From the NCBI RefSeq assembly GCF_003054555.1, contig NZ_CP026304.1, positions 930,001 to 994,000 of the forward strand: a DNA stretch of 64,000 bases. The letters are read 5' to 3'. Source of the DNA: Streptomyces lunaelactis (lineage in GTDB: Bacteria; Actinomycetota; Actinomycetes; Streptomycetales; Streptomycetaceae). The notes beneath the pieces are model-generated. The model did not search any database. It was not told where the DNA came from and saw only the letters and a list, made by a program, of their open reading frames with translations. Made by a program: the position numbers and the translations under genes. Positions 17,301 through 26,194 of this stretch are shown here, in pieces. Each line of letters opens with the position of its first letter. Positions within the stretch are counted from its first letter, which is position 1.

Positions 17301-19015
17301 GCGAGCAGCGGGCTCGCGCTGAACCACACGCCGCCGCGCCCACGCCACGGGCGCCCCCTGGCGATGACCGCCGCGGCCAGGGCCCGGCGCTTCGGTGTGG
17401 GCCCGAGGATCGCCAGGCGGCACGGGCCACCGCGGGAGCCGGCGGCCGGATGACCTGCCGTAGCTGGTGGTTCCCCGAGACGGCGTGCCAGCTCGCCGGG
17501 GGTCGCGGCCGTGAGCAGCAACACCTCCTCGGCGGTGGTGACGTCAGCGGGGCGCGGCGGTACGCCACCGCAGGCGCCCGCAGCCGGCGCCTCCTCCAGC
17601 ACCACATGCGCGTTGATCCCGCCGAACCCGAACGCGTTCACGCCCGCCCGTCGTGGCGCCCGCCCCCGCTCCCACGGCTCCGCCGCCGTCACCGGCCGCA
17701 TCCGTGTCCGGGCGAAGCCCTCGTGCGGGTCCTCGAGATGGAGGGTCGGGGGCAGGACTCCGTCGTGCACGGCGAGGACGGCCTTGATCAGCCCGGCCAT
17801 CCCCGACGCCTGCATGGTGTGCCCGAGCATCGACTTGACCGAACCCATCGCGACCGGTTCGGCGCCCGCCGCCCGGGGGCCGAACACCCGGGCGAGGGTG
17901 GTGAGTTCGGCTTCGTCGCCGACCGGAGTCCCGGTGCCGTGCGCCTCCAGCAGGCCGAGCGCGTCGGGCGCGGCCGGGTCGAGGCCGGCCTGCCGCCAGG
18001 CCTGTTCCAGGGCGCGTACCTGGCCGTCCACGAGGGGGCTCATCAGGCTCGCCGCCCGGCCGTCGCCGGCCACGCCGGCCCCTCGTACGACGGCGTAGAT
18101 GCGATCCCCGTCGCGCTCGGCGTCGGCCAGCCGCTTGAGCAGGACCACGCCGGTGCCTTCGGACAGCAGTGTGCCGTCGGCGCGGCGGTCGAAGGGGCGG
18201 ATGCGCTGGCTGGGGCTGAGCGCCCGCAGCTGGGTGAAGACGCTCCACAGAGTGGCGATATGGCAGTGGTGCACGGCCCCGGCGACCACCAGGTCGCAGC
18301 TGCCGCCCGCCAGGAGGCCGGCCGCCTGCTCGACGGCGAGCAGCGAGGAGGCGCAGGCGGCGTCGAGGGTGTAGGCGGGGCCTCGGAAGTCGAGGCGGTT
18401 GGCGGTCCGGGCGGCGGTGAAGCTCGGTACGAGGCCGATGGACGCCTCGGGCCGCTCAGGGCCGAGGCCGGTCTGGAAGGCTTCACGGACCGCCGTGATC
18501 CGGTCCTCGCCGAGCTCGGGGGCGAGCTCGCGCAGGGTCGCCGCCAGCTGGTGAGCGGTGCGTACGCGCTGGTCGAGGCGGGCCGTGGCGACGCCCATGA
18601 ACCCGCCGCGGCCGAGGATGACACCGATCCGGGAACGGTCGGCGGGCAGCCGTCCCTCGCCCCCGGCATCGGCCACGGCCTCGGCGATGACGCGCAGGGC
18701 GAGCAGCTGGTCGGGCTCCGCTCCGGCCACAGCGGCGGGCATGATGCCGAAGCGGGTCGGGTCGAAGGCGGTGAGCTCGTCGATGAATCCGCCGCGCCGG
18801 CAGTAGAAGCGGTCGCTGCGGGCGGGACCTTCGCTGCCGTGCGGGTCGTAGTAGACCTCGGGGTCCCAGCGGCCTGGCGGTACGTCGGTGATGGCGTCCG
18901 TGCCCGCGAAGAGATTGCGGCGGTACGCGGCCAGGTCGGCGGCGCCGGGGAAGACGGCGCCCATGCCGACGATGGCGGCGTCCGTGGGCCGGGGGCCGGG
19001 GCGCGGGTCAGCCAC
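14360..19015 (-). CDS. PUFA-like type I PKS: KS-AT-DH(like)-PPTase
   Basis: A 1551-residue iterative PKS subunit. The KS domain is residues 10-475, with the triad Cys221 (DAACASSL), His359 (HGTGTP) and His399 (SMLGHT). The AT domain is about 575-850, with Ser645 in GHSLGEW. A Pro-rich linker follows, then a double-hotdog dehydratase-like region at about 1020-1285 (His1032 in RDHCVYLQ, Asp1193 in LLDAAGQLLGHW). The C-terminus, about 1385-1530, is a Sfp/AcpS-like 4'-phosphopantetheinyl transferase (SVGIDIEAV, WCAKEAAAK). The HxxxG spacing of the DH motif is imperfect, so its activity is uncertain. It overlaps the larger PKS gene by 8 bp. The built-in PPTase would activate the operon's own ACPs. 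The closest relatives I recall are the Streptomyces gene pairs annotated as eicosapentaenoic-acid-like synthases. Confidence 0.9.
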   Translation of the reverse strand: MADPRPGPRPTDAAIVGMGAVFPGAADLAAYRRNLFAGTDAITDVPPGRWDPEVYYDPHGSEGPARSDRFYCRRGGFIDELTAFDPTRFGIMPAAVAGAEPDQLLALRVIAEAVADAGGEGRLPADRSRIGVILGRGGFMGVATARLDQRVRTAHQLAATLRELAPELGEDRITAVREAFQTGLGPERPEASIGLVPSFTAARTANRLDFRGPAYTLDAACASSLLAVEQAAGLLAGGSCDLVVAGAVHHCHIATLWSVFTQLRALSPSQRIRPFDRRADGTLLSEGTGVVLLKRLADAERDGDRIYAVVRGAGVAGDGRAASLMSPLVDGQVRALEQAWRQAGLDPAAPDALGLLEAHGTGTPVGDEAELTTLARVFGPRAAGAEPVAMGSVKSMLGHTMQASGMAGLIKAVLAVHDGVLPPTLHLEDPHEGFARTRMRPVTAAEPWERGRAPRRAGVNAFGFGGINAHVVLEEAPAAGACGGVPPRPADVTTAEEVLLLTAATPGELARRLGEPPATAGHPAAGSRGGPCRLAILGPTPKRRALAAAVIARGRPWRGRGGVWFSASPLLARDDARLAFLFPGLEPDFAPNVDDVADRFGLPRPALTGGDALMERAVDAIAVGRFFARVLPGLGIQADLLAGHSLGEWTAMVVAGMYPQGAVDTFLDSLRPGDLDVPDLVYAALGCGARQAADALDGLDRVAVSHDNCPHQSVLCGERRSVAQALSRLAAQGVLAQELPFRSGFHTPMWAPYLDQVRTAFAGLPLRPPTVPVWSATTRAAYPEAADEVREVVLRHLLEPVRFRELTARLYAEGVRGFVQLGPGSLPGFVSDTLHGRDHLSVSAGAAARGGSGLDQLRRLAAALWAEGLNPRWERLSEREGVGAAASTGQVARAGRAQTPTPAVRAGLEVSDGDGPSAPAASITPLAGLVQLDLGSPLVRLNGAAPPLSLSDPSRPPARTPMTDHPALRSALDAVIAEADDAARSIADAWRSSSGAGVPAARPAGQQPPPPASTRRTRRRLSLETMPYVRDHCVYLQPDDWPEPSDRFPVVPMTTLLELAADAARQAVPGRTVIGFDDVRALRWLPVAPPVDAEISATPATDDSTRGRRVRVEIGGCATVTAVLGDSHPSRPAPDLSALTREGPPPVSAEALYRDRWMFHGPGFAGVHEVTAVGDDGIRGVLRALPAPGALLDAAGQLLGHWMQLRLPADRLVFPASLDRVRLHGPAPRDGALLRATARIRAVRPDSVRGDVELISDDGTLWARLEGWTYRRFAADERVWPMKFTPEICGIGEPQPGGWCLARRRWTDPASQELVMRRYLGAAERAVYEQRPPRARSAWLLGRIAAKDAVRQLLWDGGAGPLFPVEIPVGNDEHGRPRPEGPLASGLGLSLAHKDRLAVAYAHPAHPAHPPGPAHAHSVGIDIEAVTDDPGALSRIALTPDERRLAGQLAARDGTGHAQALTALWCAKEAAAKAEGTGLGGRLRQWTVTDGPSGLRVTSPEGRGHAVRISTVHEQPAQDSPPETFVVAWTVQDHTPARSVTPTPTEASHGI

Positions 19016-22000
19016 GGCGCTGCTCCGGTGCCTTGCCGGCCTCCGGTGCGTTCGTACCCTCCGATGTGTCCGCGCCGTCCTCGGCCAGGAGAACGACCTG
19101 GCCCACGGTGCCGTGTGCCAGCTCCGCCAGGAACGCCGCCGTACCGCCGTCCGCGTCGATGAGCGGGATACCGCGGCTCGTGTACATCCGTTCCAGCTCG
19201 GGCGTCACCATGCCGCCGGCCTCGGCCGCCCACGGACCCCAGTCGATGGCGACGACACGGCCCGGGAAGCGGCGCGACCAGGCAGGGGTGGCGGCGAGCG
19301 TGTCGAGGGCATCGTTGGCGGCCGCGTAGTCAGCCTGACCGCTGTTGCCGAAGACACCGGCCACGCTGCCGAAGAGGACGAGGAAGTCCGGTGCGGGAGC
19401 TTCCCCGTGGTCGGCCGCGGCGTCGGCGAGGTGACGCGCGCCGTCGACCTTGGTGGCGAAGACCCGGGCGAAGGAGGCCGGGTCCTTGTCGCGCAGCAGC
19501 CTGTCGTCGATGGTTCCGGCGCCGTGCACGATCCCGTCGAGGCGGCCGTGGCGTGTGCGTACGTCGTGGATGACGCCCCGTACGGCGTCGGGGTCGGTGA
19601 CGTCCGCCGCGTGGTAGCGCACTGAGGCGGCCACGCGGCCGAGGGCGTCGAGCGTGGCCCGGATCTCGCGTGCGGCGAGGATGCGGCTCGCGGCCGCCTC
19701 GATCTCGGCGGGTGTGCGCAGGCCCTGCCGCACGAGGGCCGCGCGCAGGGCGACCCGGTCGTGGGCGTGGGCGACGGCCGGGTTCTCGGCGGCGTCGGGC
19801 GGTGGGGTACGGCCGATGAGTTCGATGTGGCAGCCGGTGGCCCCGGCCAGGGCGACGGCCGTACGGGCGGTGATGCCGCGGGCTCCGCCGGTGAGCAGTA
19901 CCACGGCGTCGCGGCCGAGCGGGAGCGGTGGCGCCGGGTCGATGGCGGGGAGGGGGGCGGGGACGGTACGCAGGGTGTTGCGGGTGCCGTTGGTGTAGCC
20001 GACGGCCACCGGCTCCTCGGGTGCGCACAGTTCGGCGAGCAGATGCGCGGCGATGCGCTCGGGGCGGTCCTTGGGATCGATGTCCACGGCGCGTATCTCC
20101 GCGCCCGGGTACTCGATCGCGGCGGTGCGGGCGAATCCGTACAGGCCGGCGCCGGGGATCGGGTCGGCGGAGTCCGGGGAGTCCTGGGCATCCGGTGTGT
20201 CCGGCCGTGGCGCGCTGCGGCCGAAGGCTCCGCCGCAGCCGGTGACGAGCAGCAGTCGGCGTGTGCCCGCCATCAGCGTTTCGCGCAAGGCGTGGAAGGC
20301 TTCCGGAAGTACGGGCCCGGGGGCGGGTCGCCGCAGCGCGCTGAGGTCCACGACACCGTCGGCTCCGGCGGCGTCGGCCAGCCGGTCGGGGTGGACGGTA
20401 CGTACCTCGGCGCCCTGTGCCTCCAGCGCGGCGGCCAGCGCGACGGCGACGCCGAGGCCGTCGTCGACGACGGCGAACCGGCGGCCGGTCAGTACCTCGG
20501 CGGGGGCGCGGGTCGCGGGCGGCCCCACCGGCGCGACCCCGACCAGGAGCCGGGCGGGGGGCTTGGGGCGCGGCGCGGGGCGCCGCGCCCCCTCGTCGGC
20601 GGCGGGTTCCATGGCCGGGGCCACGGCGCCGGCTGTGGCGCCCGCCGGGTCCGCGTCGCGGGCCGAGGCGTTGGCCGCCCCGTGCGCGACGATCCAGTCC
20701 ACGATGCCGCTGATGGTCTTGAGCCGGGCGAGCTCCTCCACGGCCGATTCCGCCGGGCCGTCCGTGCCCTGCGGCAGTCCGATCCGGTCGGCGAGCGCCC
20801 CGATGATCTCGACTCGTTTGATGGAGTCCACGGAGAGATCGGCTTCCAGGTCGAGGGCCGGGTCGAGCATCTCGCGCGGGTAGCCGGTGCGGATGTGGAT
20901 GATCTCCAGTACGGCGTCCATGAGTTGATCGGGCGTCAGGGGCCGGTCGTCCGCGGGTCCGGCCGGGGCAGCCACCGGCTGGGGCACGAAGTCCACGTCC
21001 GGCACGGTGGCCGGCCGTTCCCGCGAGGGCCGCGATGGCGCTGCCGACGGCCCGTCCGCCCCCAAGTAGCCCAGCAGTACGTCCCGTTGCGCGGCGACCA
21101 GTTCCCGCGTCCCGCGCAGGTACTCCAGTACGGCGTCCTCCCGCCGGTCCGCGGCCGCCACCGGACGGTCCACCGCCACCCGCCGGGCCGGCCGCAGCCC
21201 GCCTGCCACGGGCTCGCCGTCCGCGGTCCGTACGAGGTGACCGTCGACCAGCCAGCCCGCACGCCGGGGCGCCTGGGCGGGCAGCGGCGCGGTCCGGCCC
21301 TTGAACAGGGCGTCGGGGTCGATCGGGACGCCCGCCGCGGCGAGTTCGGCGAGTGCCGTGACGAGCCGGGTCAGGCCGTGCTCGCCCCGTACGTCGAGGG
21401 GGACCGCGGTGTGCGGCCGGTCGCCCAGGATGCGGCCGACCAGGCCGGTGAGCACCCGGCCGGGGCCCGCCTCCACGAAGGTCCGCACCCCGGACGCGTA
21501 CATCGCCTCGATCTGTTCGACGAACTTCACGGGCTCGGCGAGCTGACGGGCCAGCAGTTCCCGTACGGCCGCCGGGTCTGCGGGGTAGGGGCGCGCCGTG
21601 GTGTTGGACCAGACCGGGACGACGGGCTGCGCCACGGCCGCACCGGCCAGCTCGGTGGCCAGGGCTTCGGCGCCGGCGGCGACGACCTCGCTGTGGAAGG
21701 CGCAGGCGACCGGGATGCGTTCGGCGGCAATGTCCGACTCGCGCAGCGTCGCGATCGCGGCGTCGACCGCCGCGGTCGGGCCGGAGATGACGCTCTGCCG
21801 CGGTGCGTTGTGGTTGGCGACGACGCAGTCGGGCGGCAGTTCGGGGATGTCCTGCGGTGCCGAGGGCACGGCGGCCATCGCTCCGGGATCGTCCCCCGCG
21901 GCGGCGAGTATCGCCTCGGCGCGGCGGGCGCTGAGCCGCAGGAGGGTCTCGGTGTCATAGGCACCGGCAGCCCAGAGGGCGACCAGCTCCCCGTAGGAGT

Positions 22001-25000
22001 GGCCGGCCGTGCAGTCGGGCCGCACTCCCAGCGAGGTGAGCAGCAGATGGGCGGCCGCGCCGGTGAGGCCGAGTGCGGGCTGTGCGGTACGGGTGTCGGT
22101 GACTGCGGCGCGCTGCGCGGCTCGTTCCTCGGGCGTGAAGGCGGCGGGCGGGAACATGGCGGCGACGCTGCGCGGATCCGCGTCGTACAGCAGGGTCCGC
22201 AGGCGCGGGAACGCGATGAAGAGGTCGCTCAGCATGCCCGGGCGTTGGCTGCCCTGCCCCGGGAAGAGGAAGGCGGTACGGCCCGGGTCGCGCCCGTGGT
22301 CCGCTGCGTACACACCGTCGCCGGAGGTGAACTCCCGTGCCCGGTCCAGCTTTTGGGCCAGATCGTCGAGTCCGGTGGCCACGACAGCGACCTGGACCGG
22401 GCCCTCCTGGACCGGGCCGTCCTGGACCGGGCCGTCCTGGGCAGAGCCGTCCTGGGCAGAGGTCTCGGCCGCGAGGTCGCGCAGCGGCCAGGGTCGTCCC
22501 GCCGCGTCGTTCTGCTCCAGCCGGGCGGCGAGGCGGTCGATGGCGCCCAGAGCGGCCGGTCGATCGGCGCCCCGGAAGCAGAACAGCTCGGCGGGCCAGG
22601 CGTCCAGACCGTGCGCGGGCTCGTCCGCGTCCCCGTAACCGGTCAGCACGGCGTGGTAGTTGGTGCCGCCGAAGCCGAAGGCGCTGACCGCGGCGCGCCG
22701 CCGCCCGGCGGGCGCGGTCCACGGCCTGGCCTCGGTGTCGAAGAAGAACGGGCTGGTGTCCGGCTGCCATTCGGGGTTGGGGCTGTTCAGGTGCAGGGTG
22801 GGTGGCCGTACGCCGGAGTGCACCGCCCGTACGGCCTTGATGAGCCCGGCCAGGCCCGCCGCGCACTTGGTGTGTCCGAGCTGCGACTTGACCGAGCCGA
22901 GCGAGCAGAATCCGGTGTCCCCGCCGCCGAAGACCTCGGTGAGGACGGCCAGTTCGGTGCTGTCGCCGACGACTGTGCCGGTGCCGTGCGCCTCCACCAG
23001 GCCGATCTCGGCGGGTTCGATCCCCGACCGCCGGTAGGCGCGTTCCAGGGCCCGCCGCTGTCCTTCGGGGCGGGGTGCGGTGAGGCCGAGTGAGCGTCCG
23101 TCGCTGGACGCGCCGACGGCTTGGACGACGGCGTAGATGCGGTCCCCGTCGCGTTCGGCGTCGGCCAGCCGCTTGAGGACGAGGCAGGCGACGCCTTCAC
23201 CAAGGGCGATGCCGTCGGCCGCTGCGTCGAAGGGGCGGCTGCGGCCGGTGGGCGACAGGGCGCGTACGGAGGCGAACATCAGGTAGTCGTTGATGCTGTT
23301 GTGCACATCGGCGCCGCCGCACAGCACCATGTCGCTGTCCTGGTCGCCCAGTTGCTTGCAGGCAAGGTCGAGTGCGGCGAGCGAGGAGGCGCAGGCGGCG
23401 TCGATCGTGCAGTTGGCGCCGCCGAGGTCGAGGCGGTTGGCGACGCGTCCGGCGATGACGTTGGCGAGGACTCCGGGGAAGGAGTCCTCGGTCAGCCGGG
23501 GCAGTTGCTCGTCCAGTTCGGGCGGCAGCTCGCCGAGGTAACCGGAGTGGAGCGCGCGAAAGCCGTAGGCTCCCGCGAGATCGGTGCCCGCTTCGGCGCC
23601 GAAGACGACGGAGGTGCGCGAGCGGTCGAACCGCCGCTCCCCCGCGTAACCCGCGTCGGCGAGGGCGCGTTGCGCGATGTCGAGGGCGAGCAGCTGCACC
23701 GGTTCGATGCTGCCGAGCGAGGCCGGGGCGATGCCGTGGGCGAGCGCGTCGAACGGGGCTGGGGACAGGAAGCCGCCCCATCGGGACGGCGTCCGTTCCC
23801 CCGCCCGCGCCGGGTCGGCGTCGTAGTGGGCGGCGGTGTCCCAGCGGTCGGCGGGCACTTCGGTGACGGAGTCGGTCCCGGCGACGATGTTCGACCAGTA
23901 CCCGGCGACGTCGCCCGCTCCGGGATAACGGCAGGCCATGCCGACCACCGCGATCTCGAGCGGGGCCACCCGGCCGGCCGCGGGCCCGGCCGCATCGGCG
24001 CGGAGCTGCGCCGCGCGCTCGGCGAGCAGTGCCGTCGCGCCCTCGGTCACCTGGGTGTGCAGCGCGTCGACCGTGGTGGTGGCGGTGCGGGCGGTGGCGA
24101 TCTGCCCGAGCATGTACAGGCCCTCGTCGTGCTGTTCGTCCTCGTCCACCGGGACCCCCCGTCCCGTCGCCGTGTGGCGCAGGCCTTTGCTGGCGATCCG
24201 CAGCCGCCCGAGGTTGAGTCTCTCCAGCTCCTCCCAGACCTCGTGCCGGCTCGCGCCGTCCTGCCGCAGCCGCTCCGCGGTGGCGGTGAAGGTATCGGCG
24301 TACGGCGTGCTGGCGCAGCGTGTCGCGTGGCCGGGGGCGGTGCGCAGCAGTGTGGTGGTGTCGCAGTCGAGCGCGGTCCGCTGGAATCCGGGCAGTACGG
24401 CTCCGGCGGCGACAGCCTCCTCGGTGAACAGGTAGGCGGTGCCCATCAGTACGCCCGTCCGGGCGCCGCGCCCGGCCAGCGGCCCGGCGGCGGCCGCGGC
24501 CATCGCCGCGGAGCGCTCGTCGTGGATGCCGCCGGCGAAGAGCACGTCGAGTTCGGCCGCGTACGGGCAGGAGAGCAGCCGCTCGATCTGCTCCTCCCAG
24601 AGCGGGAAGGCGGCGCGCGGGCCGATGTGGCCGCCGCATTCGAGCCCTTCGAAGACGAACCGCCGCGCTCCCTCGGCGAGGAACCGCTCCAGCAGACCCG
24701 GCGACGGCACGTGCAGATAGGTCCTGGTCCCGGCGGCTTCGAGGGGTGCGGCCTGGGCGGGGCGGCCGCCCGCGATGATGGCGTACGGCGGCCGCACCTC
24801 GGCGACGGCGGCGAGCTGTTCACGGCGGAGCTCTTCCGGGGCGAAGCCGAGCAGCCCTACGCCCCAGGGCCGGCCGGCCAGTCGCCCGGCGGTTTCGGCG
24901 AGCAGTTCGCGTACCTCACGGCCGTCCATGACGGCCAGGGCCAGAAAGGGCAGTCCGCCCGCGTCTGCCACGGCCGAGGCGAAGGCGGACCGGTCGCTGA

Positions 25001-25922
25001 CCCGGGTCATGGGTCCCTGGACGACGGGCAGCAGCTCTTCGCCGGGGCGGGGCTGGAGAGGACGGGCCCGTACGGCCGCCTCGATGTGGTCGGTGATGGC
25101 GTCCCGTACGGCCTGTACGACGGAACCGGTGGTGCGGTGACGCGCGGCGAGGCGCGCGGCGATCGCCCCGTCCTGGCCGACGGGCAGCGGCTGGGTGTGC
25201 AAGTCCCCGGCGCCGAGCAGCTCGGCGATGTCCCCCTCCGGCGGTGCGAGGTCCGGGCGGGTGTAGAGGCGGTGGCCGGCGACGATGGCGGTCTCGCTGC
25301 CGTCCATGGCGCGGATCGCGGCCGCGACCGCGCGGGGCAGTCCGTCCTCGCCCTCGGCGGTGAGCGCGAGCTGCGTGTCGAGTACGACGCCGGCCGCGCC
25401 GCCGGCGACCGCGGCGGCGGCCGTGTGGGGGCCGATGCCGCCTGCCGCGAAGACGGGGACGGTCAACCCGGGGTCGGCGAGCAGGCGTTGGAGCAGTACG
25501 AAGGTGGTCAGATCGCCGACCCGGCCGCCGGCCTCATGTCCCTTGGCGACGATTCCGGTGGCTCCCGCGGCGACGGCGGCGGTGGCTTCGGCGGGGCTGA
25601 CGACCTCGGCCCATACCCGGCGCCCGCCGGCCGCCCAGTCGGCCGTTCCGGTCCGCCACCAGGCCTCGGTGAGCAGCACGGTGTCGACGGCGGCGGGCAG
25701 TTCACCGGGGGTGAGCGGGCATCCGGCCGGTACGCGGACTCCGTAGCGGCCTCGCAGTGCGGCCATGGCGGTGCGCGCCCGGTCGTGGTCCCTGCCGAGG
25801 TCGAGCAGGCCCAGCGCGCCGGCTCGTTCGGCGGCCGCGATCATCCGGGGACGGGGCTCCTCGAACGGGCTGACCACGACAACGAGGTCCCGGCGGGACT
25901 GCCGGGAGGGCTGAGAGATCAC
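19008..25922 (-). CDS. PUFA-like type I PKS: (NPD-like)x2-KS-AT-ACP-KR
   Basis: A 2304-residue protein from the GTG at 25922, which follows AAGGAGA by 6 bp; an upstream in-frame start lacks such a site. Two FMN TIM-barrel (nitronate monooxygenase/PfaD-like) units occupy about residues 12-230 (KGHEAGGRVGD, FAAGGIG) and 295-560 (GLECGGHIGP, FAGGIHDERS, GVLMGTAYLF). The KS spans about 655-1095 (Cys844, His979, His1017). The AT spans about 1215-1520, with Ser1309 in GHSYGE. One ACP is at about 1665-1745 (DLSVDSIKRVEI, Ser1700). The KR is at about 1795-2290, with TGGARGI and Ser2186, Tyr2199, Asn2203. There is no thioesterase. It is the first gene of the operon. The ACP motif LSVDSIKRVEI is typical of PfaA-type synthases, supporting an iterative, fatty-acid-like product. 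Fusion of the enoyl-reductase-like part to the N-terminus is notable. Confidence 0.9.
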   Translation of the reverse strand: MISQPSRQSRRDLVVVVSPFEEPRPRMIAAAERAGALGLLDLGRDHDRARTAMAALRGRYGVRVPAGCPLTPGELPAAVDTVLLTEAWWRTGTADWAAGGRRVWAEVVSPAEATAAVAAGATGIVAKGHEAGGRVGDLTTFVLLQRLLADPGLTVPVFAAGGIGPHTAAAAVAGGAAGVVLDTQLALTAEGEDGLPRAVAAAIRAMDGSETAIVAGHRLYTRPDLAPPEGDIAELLGAGDLHTQPLPVGQDGAIAARLAARHRTTGSVVQAVRDAITDHIEAAVRARPLQPRPGEELLPVVQGPMTRVSDRSAFASAVADAGGLPFLALAVMDGREVRELLAETAGRLAGRPWGVGLLGFAPEELRREQLAAVAEVRPPYAIIAGGRPAQAAPLEAAGTRTYLHVPSPGLLERFLAEGARRFVFEGLECGGHIGPRAAFPLWEEQIERLLSCPYAAELDVLFAGGIHDERSAAMAAAAAGPLAGRGARTGVLMGTAYLFTEEAVAAGAVLPGFQRTALDCDTTTLLRTAPGHATRCASTPYADTFTATAERLRQDGASRHEVWEELERLNLGRLRIASKGLRHTATGRGVPVDEDEQHDEGLYMLGQIATARTATTTVDALHTQVTEGATALLAERAAQLRADAAGPAAGRVAPLEIAVVGMACRYPGAGDVAGYWSNIVAGTDSVTEVPADRWDTAAHYDADPARAGERTPSRWGGFLSPAPFDALAHGIAPASLGSIEPVQLLALDIAQRALADAGYAGERRFDRSRTSVVFGAEAGTDLAGAYGFRALHSGYLGELPPELDEQLPRLTEDSFPGVLANVIAGRVANRLDLGGANCTIDAACASSLAALDLACKQLGDQDSDMVLCGGADVHNSINDYLMFASVRALSPTGRSRPFDAAADGIALGEGVACLVLKRLADAERDGDRIYAVVQAVGASSDGRSLGLTAPRPEGQRRALERAYRRSGIEPAEIGLVEAHGTGTVVGDSTELAVLTEVFGGGDTGFCSLGSVKSQLGHTKCAAGLAGLIKAVRAVHSGVRPPTLHLNSPNPEWQPDTSPFFFDTEARPWTAPAGRRRAAVSAFGFGGTNYHAVLTGYGDADEPAHGLDAWPAELFCFRGADRPAALGAIDRLAARLEQNDAAGRPWPLRDLAAETSAQDGSAQDGPVQDGPVQEGPVQVAVVATGLDDLAQKLDRAREFTSGDGVYAADHGRDPGRTAFLFPGQGSQRPGMLSDLFIAFPRLRTLLYDADPRSVAAMFPPAAFTPEERAAQRAAVTDTRTAQPALGLTGAAAHLLLTSLGVRPDCTAGHSYGELVALWAAGAYDTETLLRLSARRAEAILAAAGDDPGAMAAVPSAPQDIPELPPDCVVANHNAPRQSVISGPTAAVDAAIATLRESDIAAERIPVACAFHSEVVAAGAEALATELAGAAVAQPVVPVWSNTTARPYPADPAAVRELLARQLAEPVKFVEQIEAMYASGVRTFVEAGPGRVLTGLVGRILGDRPHTAVPLDVRGEHGLTRLVTALAELAAAGVPIDPDALFKGRTAPLPAQAPRRAGWLVDGHLVRTADGEPVAGGLRPARRVAVDRPVAAADRREDAVLEYLRGTRELVAAQRDVLLGYLGADGPSAAPSRPSRERPATVPDVDFVPQPVAAPAGPADDRPLTPDQLMDAVLEIIHIRTGYPREMLDPALDLEADLSVDSIKRVEIIGALADRIGLPQGTDGPAESAVEELARLKTISGIVDWIVAHGAANASARDADPAGATAGAVAPAMEPAADEGARRPAPRPKPPARLLVGVAPVGPPATRAPAEVLTGRRFAVVDDGLGVAVALAAALEAQGAEVRTVHPDRLADAAGADGVVDLSALRRPAPGPVLPEAFHALRETLMAGTRRLLLVTGCGGAFGRSAPRPDTPDAQDSPDSADPIPGAGLYGFARTAAIEYPGAEIRAVDIDPKDRPERIAAHLLAELCAPEEPVAVGYTNGTRNTLRTVPAPLPAIDPAPPLPLGRDAVVLLTGGARGITARTAVALAGATGCHIELIGRTPPPDAAENPAVAHAHDRVALRAALVRQGLRTPAEIEAAASRILAAREIRATLDALGRVAASVRYHAADVTDPDAVRGVIHDVRTRHGRLDGIVHGAGTIDDRLLRDKDPASFARVFATKVDGARHLADAAADHGEAPAPDFLVLFGSVAGVFGNSGQADYAAANDALDTLAATPAWSRRFPGRVVAIDWGPWAAEAGGMVTPELERMYTSRGIPLIDADGGTAAFLAELAHGTVGQVVLLAEDGADTSEGTNAPEAGKAPEQRRG
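22392..22466. repeat. 15-bp tandem repeat inside the PKS gene (KS-AT linker)
   Basis: Five 15-bp units (consensus CTGGACCGGGCCGTC on the plus strand, the last two diverged to CTGGGCAGAGCCGTC) encode five-residue PVQDG/SAQDG repeats in the linker between KS and AT of the large PKS. It is a coding minisatellite. Copy number probably varies between strains without disturbing the domains. Confidence 0.85.
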
Positions 25923-26194
25923 GGGCTCTCCTTGGGTTCCGAGCGGGGTCGGTCGAGGGAGCGGGTGCACGGCGGGGTGGGGTGGGGGGTGCGGGCGCCA
26001 CGAGACCCGTCAGTAACATCGCTGTGCCGCGTTGAATCCTGGGGCTGCCGGCCAGCGGTGTCAACGAACAGCCGCCTCCCATGCCGCAGCGGTATGGATT
26101 GCGGCCAACCGGGCCTCAACTCCCTTGCGCGGAGCAGTATTTGTTGACCTGAGTGCCTCTTACAGCCGCACAGTCAGGCGGCTAACGTCCGCAC
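25923..26194. promoter_or_regulatory. Divergent promoter region of PKS operon and LysR gene
   Basis: This 272-bp gap separates the PKS operon (minus) from the LysR gene (plus), the usual arrangement for LysR autoregulation and target control. The clearest symmetrical element is AGCCGC-N8-GCGGCT at 26164-26183 (extended TAcAGCCGC...GCGGCTaa), about 12 bp before the LysR ATG, a candidate operator. No confident -35/-10 pair was assigned. The PKS start has a strong ribosome site at its end of the gap. Confidence 0.4.

Noticed and set aside
19761..23093. A 1110-codon open frame on the plus strand opposite the large PKS gene (similar long ones at 16448-19162, 23121-26147, 3331-5238 and 52557-55580)
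   Set aside because: High GC makes antisense frames stay open. These have no family motifs, odd composition (Gly/Arg/Val/Gln-rich) and lie wholly opposite genes with clear domains.
8042..25922. Inclusion of the phosphoesterase in the PKS operon
   Set aside because: It is on the same strand only 22 bp after the GHMP-like gene, but has its own signal peptide and ribosome site, no overlap, and no functional link to lipid synthesis. Read-through is possible but not supported.
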